64,000 nt of DNA from the NCBI GenBank assembly GCA_958299035.1, contig CATQJL010000223.1, positions 78,695,600 through 78,759,599 of the forward strand, given 5' to 3'. How positions within the stretch are numbered: position 1 is the stretch's first letter; each line of letters begins with the position of its first letter. Shown here one piece after another: positions 1-12,200 of the stretch. The notes under the pieces are model-generated. The model was not told where the DNA came from. It did not search any database and saw only the letters and a program-made list of their open reading frames with translations. This DNA is from Cylicocyclus nassatus (taxonomy: Eukaryota > Nematoda > Chromadorea > Rhabditida > Strongylidae). A program made the translations under genes and the position numbers.

Positions 1-2474
1 TAATTGTATAAATTTCCATTGCGCTCTACGGACTGTGAACATTTGAATTTCGGTCAAGTAGCAAAAACTTGATGGAACCAATCAGTGATTGGTTTGACTT
101 TTTTTTTGACTTGCCTTTTCACCTTTGTCAGTGCCTTTCTCCAGCCTAGTGAATTTCTGTCACCTATGTAGGTGTAGGGAAATACTTGGGAACTGTACTG
201 GAGCTATGAACTAGAATCTTTGTTGCAATCAAAGTTCGTAATTCAGTAATCCCGTCTGATCTGTTCTTCTTTTATACCAGTAAACCCAACTTGGAATTTG
301 CGATTCTCATAGTTATTGGCCTTACCTGGAGGCAATCTGGACTTTTGGGGCAACGTACTGGCTTAAGTCATATTGTCATCGCAAAGTTTTCCTTATAAGG
401 CAATTCATTGTTAAGTAAAGAAGCAAAACTTTGTCGTTACGCATTATTCACCTTTTGACCTGTTTCGAGATTATGGCGCAGAGCACTCGAAATTTTAATT
501 CTTTGAAATTTTTTTTCTTCCTTGAAAATCTTGCCTATTGTCTATTTCTTTTCATTTTGCGCAAATAACCCAATCTCTTCGCGTGTATACGTTTTTCTAA
601 ATCTGGTTTTTCACGAAAATGCTGCATTTGCACAGCAATAATTGCAGTTAGCCGCTTGTTCGGCTACTCGACAGCGTCCGTCGCCTTCGTCTCCATCTTC
701 GTCGCATTCCCGTTCGTCTTCCTGTGTACTATTCCGCTTATTCACACGCCACACACAAGTGCCGTTGTGCTAATCGGTGTCGATTCGATTACCCACGCAC
801 CCACACTTCGAGTCTCCGCTCGTCCCCCGCTGTGCCCTTAGAGTTGCTGAATAAGCAGCTTGCGAAAGGTGCAGCAAACTCTCAGACAGCAGAAAGTCAA
901 ACGGACGCCTTCGTCGGCACAGCACTAACGGCCACGTTTCCGGATTACGCTATTCTGCTAGCTGCCAGCACCGCTGCCGCCACCACCGCCGCTGCAGCTA
1001 CCGCCGCCGCCTCAGCTGGTCCCGTTCGCCATCAACGTATTCGTCGTGGTGGTGGTGGAAGAATGGCACTGGCCGCCGCACCGCTCTATCCGACGGCCGG
1101 CGTTGTGCGTTTTCTGTTTTTTGCTTAGATTGGGTAGAGGAACGAATTCCGCCACTAAGCACCGCCTGCGCGAACCGCTGGTTATCGGCAGTAGCATATG
1201 GTAGTACCAGTACGCGAGGGCGGCGCCTATCTAGAATCTAGAATGTTCCGCTACTCCTTACATTCACACCGTCCTAATACGGCTGTAGCCTGCGCCATCC
1301 ACTTATGCGCTCCTTAAAATCGACGAAAATTGCTCCGCACCTCCATAGTGGACATGCTTCCGGCCATTTTGCGCGCTGCTTCACAACGGGGGCTCAGTTG
1401 AATGCTTTACCTAGTGTGGAGTATTTTGATTGCAGAAGAGATTGAAGTTGAGGCCTGGAAAGCAAAAGATGTGAAGGGAGAGGAAGGAGGAAGAGTGAGG
1501 AGTAGGAGAAAGAAGGGTTAAGGTGACGAAGATTGGACAGAAATATAATACTAAGTATTTGTATACAAATCTGAATACCTAAGTGTTAGCACTGGAAGGC
1601 TAATCAGCTTTTGAAGTTGGAGAAGATCGCAGTGACGAAAGGGTCAACATTCTAAATGTTCTTGACAGTTCGACTACGTAGAGAACATTACACAGCCAAA
1701 AGGCTTCGCCTGTGCGGACAAGTGGGATAGGCTATGGCGCGTGGAGGCGCATGAGTTGTGTCAGATGCCCGCACTGGTGGAGCATGATTAATATGTGTTC
1801 TTCACTATATCCACTCCTAATACTAGAGTATATTCTGGAGCGCGAGTAAACAATGTTCGCTTTTTGGTGACTGGACTTTTGCACCTAGCGTATGCTACTG
1901 TAATCCTGCGCATGTAGTATCCGATCTTATTTGGTGCGATTGACCGATAATGAGTGCTAGCATGGTTGTAGGTAAAGCGGACTAATGCAGAATGAAAGTC
2001 TTAGGCGTTAGTTTTTCAAAAAAGCATGATGGTAAGAAAAAAAGGTGAATTTGGAGATGATTCTGATGTAGTTTTACCCCTTGGTTAGGTCTAGAGATCT
2101 TTGAACATAAAGCTTGTAGTCGTAGATCCATAGACACCTTTGGGACTTCCCTCTCACTATCAAACAGGTTTAACCACTTATCTACTAGTTTACCAGTCGG
2201 ATGTAACTATAGAATGGTGGTCGATCCTGAAGGGGAGATTAGATGTAGCATGTGTAAGTAGTGTTTTGAGTAGATTTATAGCTTGCGACAGTAGAGGGTC
2301 GCAGTCACGGTAGATACACAGTCACCGTATCTTTGAAATTTGAAGTTCAAACTATAGCGTTGTTTGATTTTTAGTGTGATGCGGGAGTGTGCAGCGTGAG
2401 AGTGGGAAGTTTTGGTTCTAGTAGAAAATTGTTGTCATTTTTTTCTTCTTGAGATTTGATGAATAGTAATTTAG
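1..2474. other. Upstream or intronic DNA before Musashi RRM2 exon
   Basis: No RRM1 exon could be found here, although the Musashi gene downstream should have one. The stretch is either a long intron of that gene or its upstream region. AT-rich sequence is broken by a GC-rich patch near 650-1200 (listed separately). Nothing else recognisable was seen. Confidence 0.4.
724..1128 (+). other. GC-rich alanine-repeat open reading frame, possible exon
   Basis: An open frame of 134 codons lies in a GC-rich island, with a run of GCC/GCT/ACC codons giving an Ala/Thr-rich stretch (about 950-1020) followed by Arg/Gly-rich codons. Composition differs sharply from the AT-rich flanks, which suggests coding sequence or a 5' exon. 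It could be an alternative exon of the Musashi gene, since low-complexity Ala tracts are common in that family. No family match, clear acceptor or clear donor is visible, so function is unassigned. Confidence 0.25.
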
Positions 2475-5400
2475 ATGGTTACCAAAACAAAGAAAGTGTT
2501 TATCGGTGGATTATCGGCCTCCTCGACCCTTGAGGATATGAAGACATATTTCGAGCAATATGGAAAGGTAATTTTTCCAATATTTTCCTTTTCTCTCGCT
2601 CTTTTCAATTTTTTAGCTATGAAAATTTATTTCTGAACTTGAAGTGAGTTAGAAAGTCAATTAGTCGAGTCATTAGGAGCATCTAGACGTTTGTTATTGT
2701 TTTTTCGAGCGTTGTCTCCATGGTGTGATGGCTGGTTTGACGGATGCGCCTGGCGCCAATGCGCAGCCACAAATCGTTGTGAGACCAGAATAACAACGCG
2801 AATGGGTACTGTAATTGATCAAAGTTAGGCACAACAGAAATAGTAGATACTATAAGCAGTCAAGAAGCAAATATTTAGCGGGTAACATGCGAATGGTACT
2901 AGTCAATTGCTCATGTATAGCATTTGGTGTAATTACACAACAAACATCGAACTTACTCTTTAGTTTTCATGCGAGTCTTGAACCATTGGCTTGTTGCCCG
3001 AGTATAAATCCTTAGGCAACGTACAGTACAGATATAGAAGTGCCAGTAATAGCGTTAGGTCCCCAGCACGTACTTGGGTACGGTAGAGTACCTAGGTTGC
3101 AGACTTAGTAGAAGATCAAAGGAGTAAAGAAAATTCCATGATGATATATCTTACAGGTAGAAGATGCAATGCTAATGTTCGATAAAGCTACACAACGTCA
3201 TAGAGGTGTGTTTTGTAGTTCTGATATCGAAAATAGGGCCTGCGAGGTTACGGTAGGTGTACGGTAAGGGGTCAAACTCTCGTTTGCTGATACTTTGAAC
3301 CCGAGAACGGTGATGTATCATGCAATATCATTCACTTTGAACTAATTGCTAATCACTCCTCCATGAATAAATTCAGCAAATTCCGAGATTTTGGCCTCTC
3401 ACTGGGCATTAACCATAAAAGGGCCGCAATTTAAATTCTTCTAAACTTTTTCGCAGATCAAAGGTTTTGAAATTCTGTGGTGTGAATGGTACTTATAGAT
3501 CTTCTGAAGTTTACCTCAGCCTTTTCAGGCTTTGGCTTCATCACATTTGACAACGACGAAGTGTCCGACAAAGTCTGTGAGATACATTTTCATGAGATCA
3601 ACGGAAAAATGGTTGAATGCAAGAAAGCGCAGCCAAAGGAGGTTTGTTGCATATCTGTAGCTGTAGCTTTCCTTCAAAAATTTTGAAAATTTTCCGGTAA
3701 TTTCTTCCATAAGTATTTTTTACTCTTTCATATTCAATTCTTTCATATTCTTGATCTCCAGCATATTTTAATCTAGGTAATGCTTCCTGTGCAGTTAAAC
3801 AAATCACGTGCTGCTGCTGCTCGGAATCTGTATGGACTACCACCAGAACAACTGCTTGGTAATGACACTTTTGATTCATATATTTCATTTTATTCTAAAT
3901 ATATCCCCTTTCAGCATACGCTACTTATCTACCTCGATTCGGGTACGGTAATCTGCTCTATCCCAACATGACTTCAAGTGAGTTCTCTATTTATCAGTTT
4001 GATTTCATTTTCGTCACTTTATACCTAATTTTATACTGGATCTATTCGTAGTTGCATCATTGGTGACGCATTAACAAACCCGTAATTTTTGATGTTTGTC
4101 TCCTACCACATTGCCTATAGGCTTACAAGGACTACTGGTACAGAACTTAGTGCTAATGATGCATGAACTGTGCCAGTAGGTCCACTGAGGCGCACCCATA
4201 GCACTGCCCAGTCTCTGGCAAAACAATCTCCAAATGGGTGTCTTTCCTCCGCCAAACTTCGTTTCCGCCTACCCCTAAGCCTTTTTCCCTTTTGCCAAGC
4301 GGAAGCATATATGCGCACTACCTTTTCTTCTAGCATTTCGGAGCTTGAATAGACTAAATGATTTATGATTTGAGCATTATATGCACAGTCGTACGCAATT
4401 ACCACGCGTCGCGCGCACGAAAATTGGTACCTTAACATCGCGCGGAGGACGGGTTCATTTATACTGCGTCTACGCTTTCCTATCCTACCTGACGGTTTTG
4501 TTGGAAATCGATCTGAAGTCTTGTGTTCCAGGTAATCCCATGCTTTTCAAATGCGCTCCACCGTTGGAGCTGGCAGGTCAATAGAAAGTGTGGTTTAAAT
4601 GTGTAGATATGTGATGGTGGTGTAAAATACAGTTCCTAGTAGGGGAGTAGTAGGTGGTGCGTAGATAGGCCTTCTAGTTGCGCCGATGGCATGCGTAATC
4701 TGTAGAATAGACGTGATCGTAAAATTGGTGACCTTAGGCGATCTATCTGAATTTGGAGTAATTTTGGGATAAAAAGACCGTCTAATCAATGTGGAGGTAA
4801 TGAGATTTTGATACGGTACGTAGCATTGTTCCTAAGTAATCATCCAAGTTCCGCCGCAAAAGATCAATTCTGGACCGAGAAAATCGCTTCAGAAGGTGCG
4901 AGCGTCCAAGATGGCTCCACCCACCAACGTGGGTGGTCTGAAGATAGCAAAGTCCAAAATTGGGCTTCAAAGTCCCTAGAAGTGTCGTTAATCCACCCAT
5001 ACTTATAGCTATTGGATTTTCTACTTTTCTATCTACCCTGAAGTCCAATTTCGAACTCGTTACCTTCAGACCGCCCACGTCAAGGGGCGGAGCCACCTTT
5101 ATCGCTTCTACCTTTCGGAGTAAATTTCTCGTTTCGAATTCCATTTTTTTGCAGCGAGACTTGGGCGATTGCTTAGTTAGAGACTCAGCTGAGCATCAAA
5201 ATCTCACCACTCTCATTTTGGGTGGACGGTGCGTTTAAGATATACCATAGGAATTCTGCGGATTCGGAAGCCGTAGTTCATCATTTCACGCACATATCTT
5301 ACCCAAAATGTGTCCCAGTGTTTCAAAGCAATTCTTTTCAGTGTTCAACCAAGTGCCCGGCTACACCGGTCTACCATCGTCACCAGGATCGTCATCGAGT

Positions 5401-5553
5401 GCGGCAGCAGCCGTAGCGGCTCGAAATGCTGCCGGACAACCATTTGACGCGACCGCGGCTCTCTATGCAAACCTTGGTGCCGGTCAACCATTTGGCGACG
5501 GTGGCTTGTACGTGTCACCCCAACCGCTGCACACCTACCATAACAAGGTGTAA
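2475..5553 (+). CDS. msi-1: Musashi-type RNA-binding protein, 3' exons (RRM2 and C-terminal tail)
   Basis: Six spliced exons are visible: 2475-2567, 3157-3205, 3529-3641, 3777-3858, 3915-3977 and 5342-5553 (stop TAA). All have GT-AG introns, the phases agree and the sum is 203 codons plus stop. The first exon opens with [13 protein letters not shown], the known RRM1-RRM2 linker and RNP2 motif of Musashi. The third begins the RNP1 motif RGFGFITF and continues through [20 protein letters not shown], diagnostic of Musashi. The tail has nematode-like blocks ([32 protein letters not shown]) and a Ser/Ala-rich segment. Musashi proteins bind UAG-type motifs in mRNA 3'UTRs and control translation, mainly in neurons and germline. 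RRM1 is not in the window, so the gene is 5'-partial here unless the ATG at 2475 starts a short form. The family call is strong; the symbol is by homology. Confidence 0.88.
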
Positions 5554-8500
5554 CTGGCGCCGCAGTCATTAAGGAACAACCAAAAGCAGCAGGTGGTAGC
5601 GCCAGGTTGGTGACTTATGCTTGATTGTTCTTTTTTTTGCTTTTTACCTTTTCTGCAAGAGAAAGAGGTGGAGGGTGTTACTCAAACTGTATTTTTCTCC
5701 AGTCATCCCCGCTTTCGTTGCAAATATTGTAGCAATATTGCAATGTCGATCTGATCAGTACTACAGTGATCCTACAGTAAGCTTGCATGAACTCAGACGC
5801 GATGCCAAGACCTTGGATGGTGAGCGACAGCACCGTTCCAGCCTTATGACAGATTAGTGCTAACGCCATACCGGAATCCAGTGGACGCATGCCATATCGA
5901 TCGATCAACGTTCTGGCACGGTGCTAGCACGGCGCTGGAACGGCACTGGCACGAGCCACTCCGCGCGCAGCTTAGGCCTTTTTCTAAAATGGTGCTGAGC
6001 ACAGTGAAGGACAACGAAGATGTAGCGGAAAATAGTAGTTAGAAACCAGAAAAATTCTTCAGCTCTATAGACTTTGCGTAAGGTTACTGTAGGATTATTG
6101 TAGTGCCCGTCAGATCCTCAGATTTTGGCGGTTTATGCCTTGTTTGCAGGACTAACTTTTCCGCTGTTGTATGATTACATTTTTAGATATCAGCCGTTTG
6201 CGGTCGAGATGCTCGGCACTCCTCTATTTGCCCTTCTTCGCTGATATTCTACCGTACATCCATGATATACTTTATGAACAGCTCACTACTAGCGGTTGAC
6301 CCACACACGCCAACCATCACACTTTCATCAAGAGAAATCTAACCGTATACCGTATCCCCCAAGAGAGAGAGCTAGAAACCCGTTGTTTGATCCTGCGAAA
6401 ATGTGCTCATCGTTCCATACATCATTACAAAGTACCAGTTCGTTCGTTGGTCGTAGAAGATTTCGTAGACGTAGGGCTCCATCTAGTGACCGTGTCATCA
6501 ATCCAATACAATCTAAGAACACTTTTTTCTCTCTTCTACCTGCTGTACATGCATGCGTCGTTTCAGTCAGTCATTATTTGAGTAAGTGTAAGTCAATCAG
6601 TCATATGATTTGACCGTGTACATTCAGAGTTTTTTCTTCATTTCATCTAATTTTTTTGTCGTCTTCATTCGCGTACTTTCGCACTACACGTACTAAATCA
6701 AACTAGACGTTTCGTAGTATGAGTCAGTCGCCTTTTTTGATTTTTTTGTGTTTTGAACAGTGTTTCTGAGTATGTTTTGTACTATTCGTCTGTCTACTAC
6801 TCGTCTATAATATTCTCTCTAGCGGTTATATACATACAGTAATCGAGAACTGTATCCTTCATAATTTCCTAATTTCTTTTTTTTTTCACCACTCATACGT
6901 ACTTTCTTGTGAGTTTGGCCACGCGCGCGCGGTTGCGCAGCGTTTGCGTAGCGTGTCGCGTAGCGTTGTGCCACTCACACTCAAATGTCCCCATAACGAC
7001 AGGCCTTCGTGTCCGGTGTGTTTTCTGTGTATGTTGTTATACTATGTTAACGAATTTTTATTGATTTTTTTCCCATCAAATCGTGCGTCTTCCACGAAAA
7101 TGTTTTTCTTATGATAAGCGGTTCTCACAAAGCCCGTAGTGATTTTCGAATATTCTAGCGCTGAACTATATTGTTGATCATCACACATATTGTACTGTAT
7201 TTTTACAGTTTCTTTTGTTCACTGCGCTCTCCTCAGACTCCAAAATCAATACCGATCAATGTACAATGTTCATGTATGCCTGTTATATTGTCATTGTCAT
7301 TGTCAATTGTCACTCAGCATGCACTCACTACTGTGTTCACACCAAATATCCCCCCTCTTCACGGTCCGGTGTAACCCTTACCGTAATTGCGCGTATTTTG
7401 GTGTGCACTTTGTGTGTCTCTGTTACCTCCTCGAAACACCCGGTCAATCATACACATCTCTGGTGTTTATGTTATCTTCTGTCTGTCTGTAAACAAAATT
7501 CGTCCCCCTTCCCCGCCCCTTGTCGCCAATACTATTAGCCCTACCCCCTCCACATAATCTGCTGTTCAGCTCCTCCTCCCACTCCTCTCTTCCTCCTCCT
7601 CCTCCTTCGAGTACCGCCGTCTACGAGTGTGCCCCGCCCAGTCCTTCCTCTACATGAATTTGCTATATATATCCACCAATTGTGTATTGCCCATATTTTT
7701 TCGATTATAGAGAATTTATGCCGAGCGGGCAACGCCTCAAGCTAATTTCCCACCCCCCAACAACCACCCTCACACGCACAAAATAGTGATTGAAATGGAA
7801 ATACGTTTTTGCAATCGTTCGTCTAGTAACCCCCACCCGCCCCCACGCATCCTGTTCCGCCTTAGGTATGCCTTACCATATCAGCAAAAAAAGAGTACAA
7901 TCGATTCTCTTGTAATTTTCTATTGTATTTGTAATTTCGGGCATACTGTAGCAAGAACAGGGTGTAGTGCGGCGACGCGACGCGAGGGCGCTGCGCGCGA
8001 TCCGCTCGACGGCCGTCTTTCGCCATTTTGAGCCCAGAGCGAGTTGCGTCAACGCCACACGTCACCGCCTGTGTTCCTCCTCTATATTTGTGTGGGCGTG
8101 GTCTCGCAAGCTCCGCCCAAAGAACTTATGATTGTGGTATTAAAAAGTGGGTGGAGCGTGTGGAACTACGACGAAGAAACTGTTCGAACCCCCGTTTGTC
8201 TTGTGTACTCCCTCGTTGCTCACATGCGTGTACATTGTGGCGCTTGAGTCCACGCCGCTTACGCATCCGCAAGCGCTGAAAACGCCAACATCTTGCGGGC
8301 CAGTATAAACGTATACTTTACCCACAACTTACCATAATAACATCTTTACCTTTTTTCACAATGTAATGTTTGGCGTCAATGTAGCGCATGCGTGATGCAT
8401 GTGGATGGATGTGTTGATATAAAAAAAGTCGCAGCGCGACGCGTAGAGCAGCAGCAAGTGATGTCCGTTCTCCTTTCTACCCAGTGCGGGGTGTTTACAC

Positions 8501-8560
8501 CCAGTATTCTTTTTTTATATGTATGTTTTTGAATTAATAAAACATTATTGATAGCTCTGT
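5554..8560 (+). other. Probable long 3'UTR / downstream region of the Musashi gene
   Basis: About 3 kb without convincing exons on either strand. It has pyrimidine-rich tracts (7500-7610) and ends near an AATAAA signal at 8536-8541. Musashi genes often have long 3'UTRs, and the next gene lies on the opposite strand, so a long 3'UTR is plausible. This is inference; no transcript evidence is available. Confidence 0.35.
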
Positions 8561-9239
8561 TCAAACTGTATGTACCACGACAAGAACATATGTGAAGGGG
8601 GCGTGGAGAGAGCGCACTTAAGGCGGATAGGGCGTGGCGGGGGCGGAGACAATGTGAAAAAACTTGGAGAGGACAAAGCTTAAAGTACAGTGTTTTCTAG
8701 TGAGCACGGCGGAACACTTTCTCAAAAATCTTGAGATTTCGAACTGTGAGTCGTTTGTTCGAATTATCATAACTTCATAACGGTGTGGACTAGAATGACT
8801 AAAACACCAGAAATCACAAACAGAAATGTACAAACAAGGACCGGTATGTATGAGGTTGCCTCTGCATTGCAAGCCACTGAAGCAATTGATCATCTCGCAC
8901 TTTGGTCGAAGTATAGCTCGTCCACGACTGTGTAAGCTGTAAATACCATATTTTGTTGCATATGGCACTACAGTATATATAGAAAGTTGAAATGTGCACC
9001 AGATTTCGAATTTCACTAATAAAGGTGGAGGATTATGCTGTGCCATCATAAATGAACGAAAAAAGGTCTGTGTTTCTCAGCATGATGCTATTCATAAGGC
9101 CGTGCACTGCGATCAAAAAATACAGTGGGGAAGTTTGGGAAAAAATCTTTTTCTGTGCAACTTTGAATCATGAGCTATTGACTAAAAATAAGATTCATTT
9201 TCTGTATCAATGTCAAGTTGTCTCCATCCCAGTAGACAA
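8561..9239. other. Convergent intergenic gap
   Basis: Space between the 3' ends of the Musashi gene (+) and the M28-like gene (-). A 143-codon open frame on the minus strand (8618-9049) has no family features. Nothing firmly annotated. Confidence 0.4.
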
Positions 9240-12200
9240 CTATCTAACGATTTCAGATCTGAAGTGGAGCAGGCTGGTTGGAGTAGAGCACGGGTAGCGT
9301 GTAAGTTGATTTGAGGGTGTCTTGCTCAACCAACGAGTAACTGACCTGATCCATTTCACATCAGAAATCCACCAGGTGTCTTTTGCATGAGAACGAAAAT
9401 ACCGTAGATGTCGTAGATCCCCCCCCCCCCACATTTCTCATGTTTGCACGGATATAAAAAGCTTTTTTCTTTTTCAAGGTGCTTACCCTCGGATTCACTC
9501 ATTTGAATCACTGTTCGTATGATAGCATCCGTAACAACAGTAAGAAATCGGAGATTCTCTTTTGTAAGCATGTACAGTCCTCCACAATGCGAGCAGTACT
9601 GGAGAACCCCGCGTCGGTTCACTGAAAAAGGGGATTGGGAGGGAGTCAAGTATCATTTTTTCGATGACTAAGAGACGCGAGTACGCTTTGCGTACGATTG
9701 ATTGACAAGTTCATGGGTGACTTCTAACCCGTTTTGATTGATTTACTACTAGGTTCTTGTAAGAACATGTTCGAGCAAGGTCGAATAATTTGAGTTCAAA
9801 CATGTCTATTCACGAGTTTCCGGTAGTGCTTTACCAAAACGCGTTAAAAGCACTCATAAACTTGTTAAAGGCAGCGTCCACCCAAAAATTTTGCCTCCCA
9901 CGTTTTTGCCATTCCGGGCCTTTCTGTGGCCTGATTACAGTTATGAAGTTTAAATTCTCCAAAACCTCCAAAAACACGATTTCAGGGGACCCGTCTTGAG
10001 GGCGCGGACGGCTTTCAGTACATGAGTGGGCGGAGTCTGTTAAGATTTGGGCGGGGTCTGATAGCACATTGGCAGTTCCAGGCCCCTTATCTCCGTTCAG
10101 AGACAACATTAAGGGACCGGACGAACGCAGATGTCCTTCTCGTGGGGCCTACATTCAGGATCGACCCTAATCGGAAGGGGTTAGATTTAGCCTGGACACT
10201 GCCTTCAATTAGGAGTACGCAAAGTCTCGCGTCTCTTCTTGTTAGTCAGAGAATGAATGATAGTTAATTGAGATCGAAACTTACACGTATCAGTTAAATA
10301 AATTATAGGCAAGTCAATATCTGGGGTTGAATGAAAAATGAAAGATGAATGGTCGGCGAATAGATAGGGATGTAGTCTGAAACGTTGAAGTTTCTGGAGA
10401 TCTCTTCACGAAATTAGAAAAAAGAGCTGAAAACCTGTGCAAGTCCTCATTGGACTGAACAGCATCGATAGGTAATCGTAGAAGCAATAACCATGGACTA
10501 AATGGTGAGTTGACAGCTGTCATGGTGGCTGAACGATAATATGCAGCAAGGAATCTGAATTATTGCTTTGTGATTTGGAAGGTGGCGGGGAAGGGGGGGG
10601 GGGGGGGGAAGGGAAAGTAAAACTTACTGTTTCACCAAAAGATCGTCCCTATCTGCTCGTGCTATCAACTGTATAAAACCTCCCATATGATTGTGCTCAT
10701 AAAGTTCGCGAGCTGCGGTGGGGAATACCTAAAAGCAGGCATCAATTCGTGATTGGTTGATCGAAATTCGACCAGTCACAGCACAGTTGTGACACGCCCA
10801 CTTCAGAGACATCATTCTTATATATAAAGCTGAATGTCTGTTTGTATGTCTGTATGTATAGTCGTCCTCACCCCACTAGTCGGTCGGTGGACGAATCCAA
10901 ATTTGAACTGAAGCAGGCCTGTCGCGGCAGGGCGCGGCATCTGAGTCCCCCCCCGTATGACTTTGCGTGTTTCCTTATCGTTTGTTTCTTGGTCGTTACT
11001 TGCTAGTGTCTAAACTACAAGTATGTTTGTAGAAAGTGACAATTTTGTTGTTGTCGGAAGTTGTTTCGTGTTCCTAAACTCGTTTCTTCAACTCTGTTTA
11101 CAGGTAAGTGTGGAGAAACGATACAGATGGTGAACTTATGCTGTGGTCCCTTTCTTAGTAAGTAGCATATGCAGATGTGTTGCTCCAGTGGATATGCTCC
11201 AAATTTGCCATCTGCTTCGTTTCCAAAAGCTCACGAAATACCAGCATAGCGACAGGAGACAACGCTCAGCGAATTGCAAAAACTCAACTTAGGTCAAAAA
11301 CTTGTAACCACACAAAAACTTTCAAGCAATGACGAAGAAAAACGCAAAGTGAATGTGTGAATTTGAACGGAGAGCTAAGGTGCCGTGCTCTGCCGCGACT
11401 TGCCTGCTCCAGTTCTAATTCGAATTCGTCCACCGACCGACTAGTGGGGTGAGGACGACTATATGTACGTATGTTCCGAATAGAAAATTCCACTTCTGAA
11501 CCGATCGGGACCAAACTTAGCACACATACGCTTCGGGCCCCGGCGGGTGTCACAGTCCACTTTTCGTTATCGATCGATGTTGATTTTATCGATTTTTTGC
11601 AAAATTTGAGCTACGGGGCTGGGAGCTGGCACAGGGGGGTAATCGAGCATGCTGATCACCCCCGTGGGGGTGATCAGCATGCTCGATTACACCCCTCTGC
11701 CAAATTCCAGCCCCCTAGCTCAAATTTTGCAAAAAATCGATAAAATCAACATCGATCGATAACGAAAAGTGGACTGTGACACCCGCCGGGGCCCGAAGTG
11801 TATGTGTGCCAAGTTGGTCCGGATCGGTTAAGAAATGGAATTTTCTATTCGGAACATACGGCGGAGCCGGGTAAGCCAGCTAGTGGTTCATAAAAGTATT
11901 AACAGCCAGAAAACCTCTTCGAATCCATCCGGTGTGCTTTGTGTAGCAGGAAACGGGTCAAAATGTAGTACACCATCGAGTACCATAACAGCGGTTACGG
12001 TAGCATGGACCCGCATCAGATACGGTAGCAAAACTTCTTCGACGAATGCGTGGCTACCGGCCATAGTATGAAAGAGAACGCATTGGACTGGTAAGTCATG
12101 ATTGAGATTCTATGGTAGCCGGAATTTTTTTAGAGGCGAGTCCCACAGTCACTTTTGAGTATTGCCCAAGTTTAGTTACCCAAGCTTGGGTAATCGAACA

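Noticed and set aside
8618..9049. 143-codon minus-strand open frame after the M28-like gene
   Set aside because: No family motifs, no supporting splice sites, and it lies where 3'UTRs are expected.
9420..9430. Poly-C and poly-G tracts (also near 10600, 13520, 17420, 20900, 21345 and 34660)
   Set aside because: Common simple repeats in such genomes; no function inferred.
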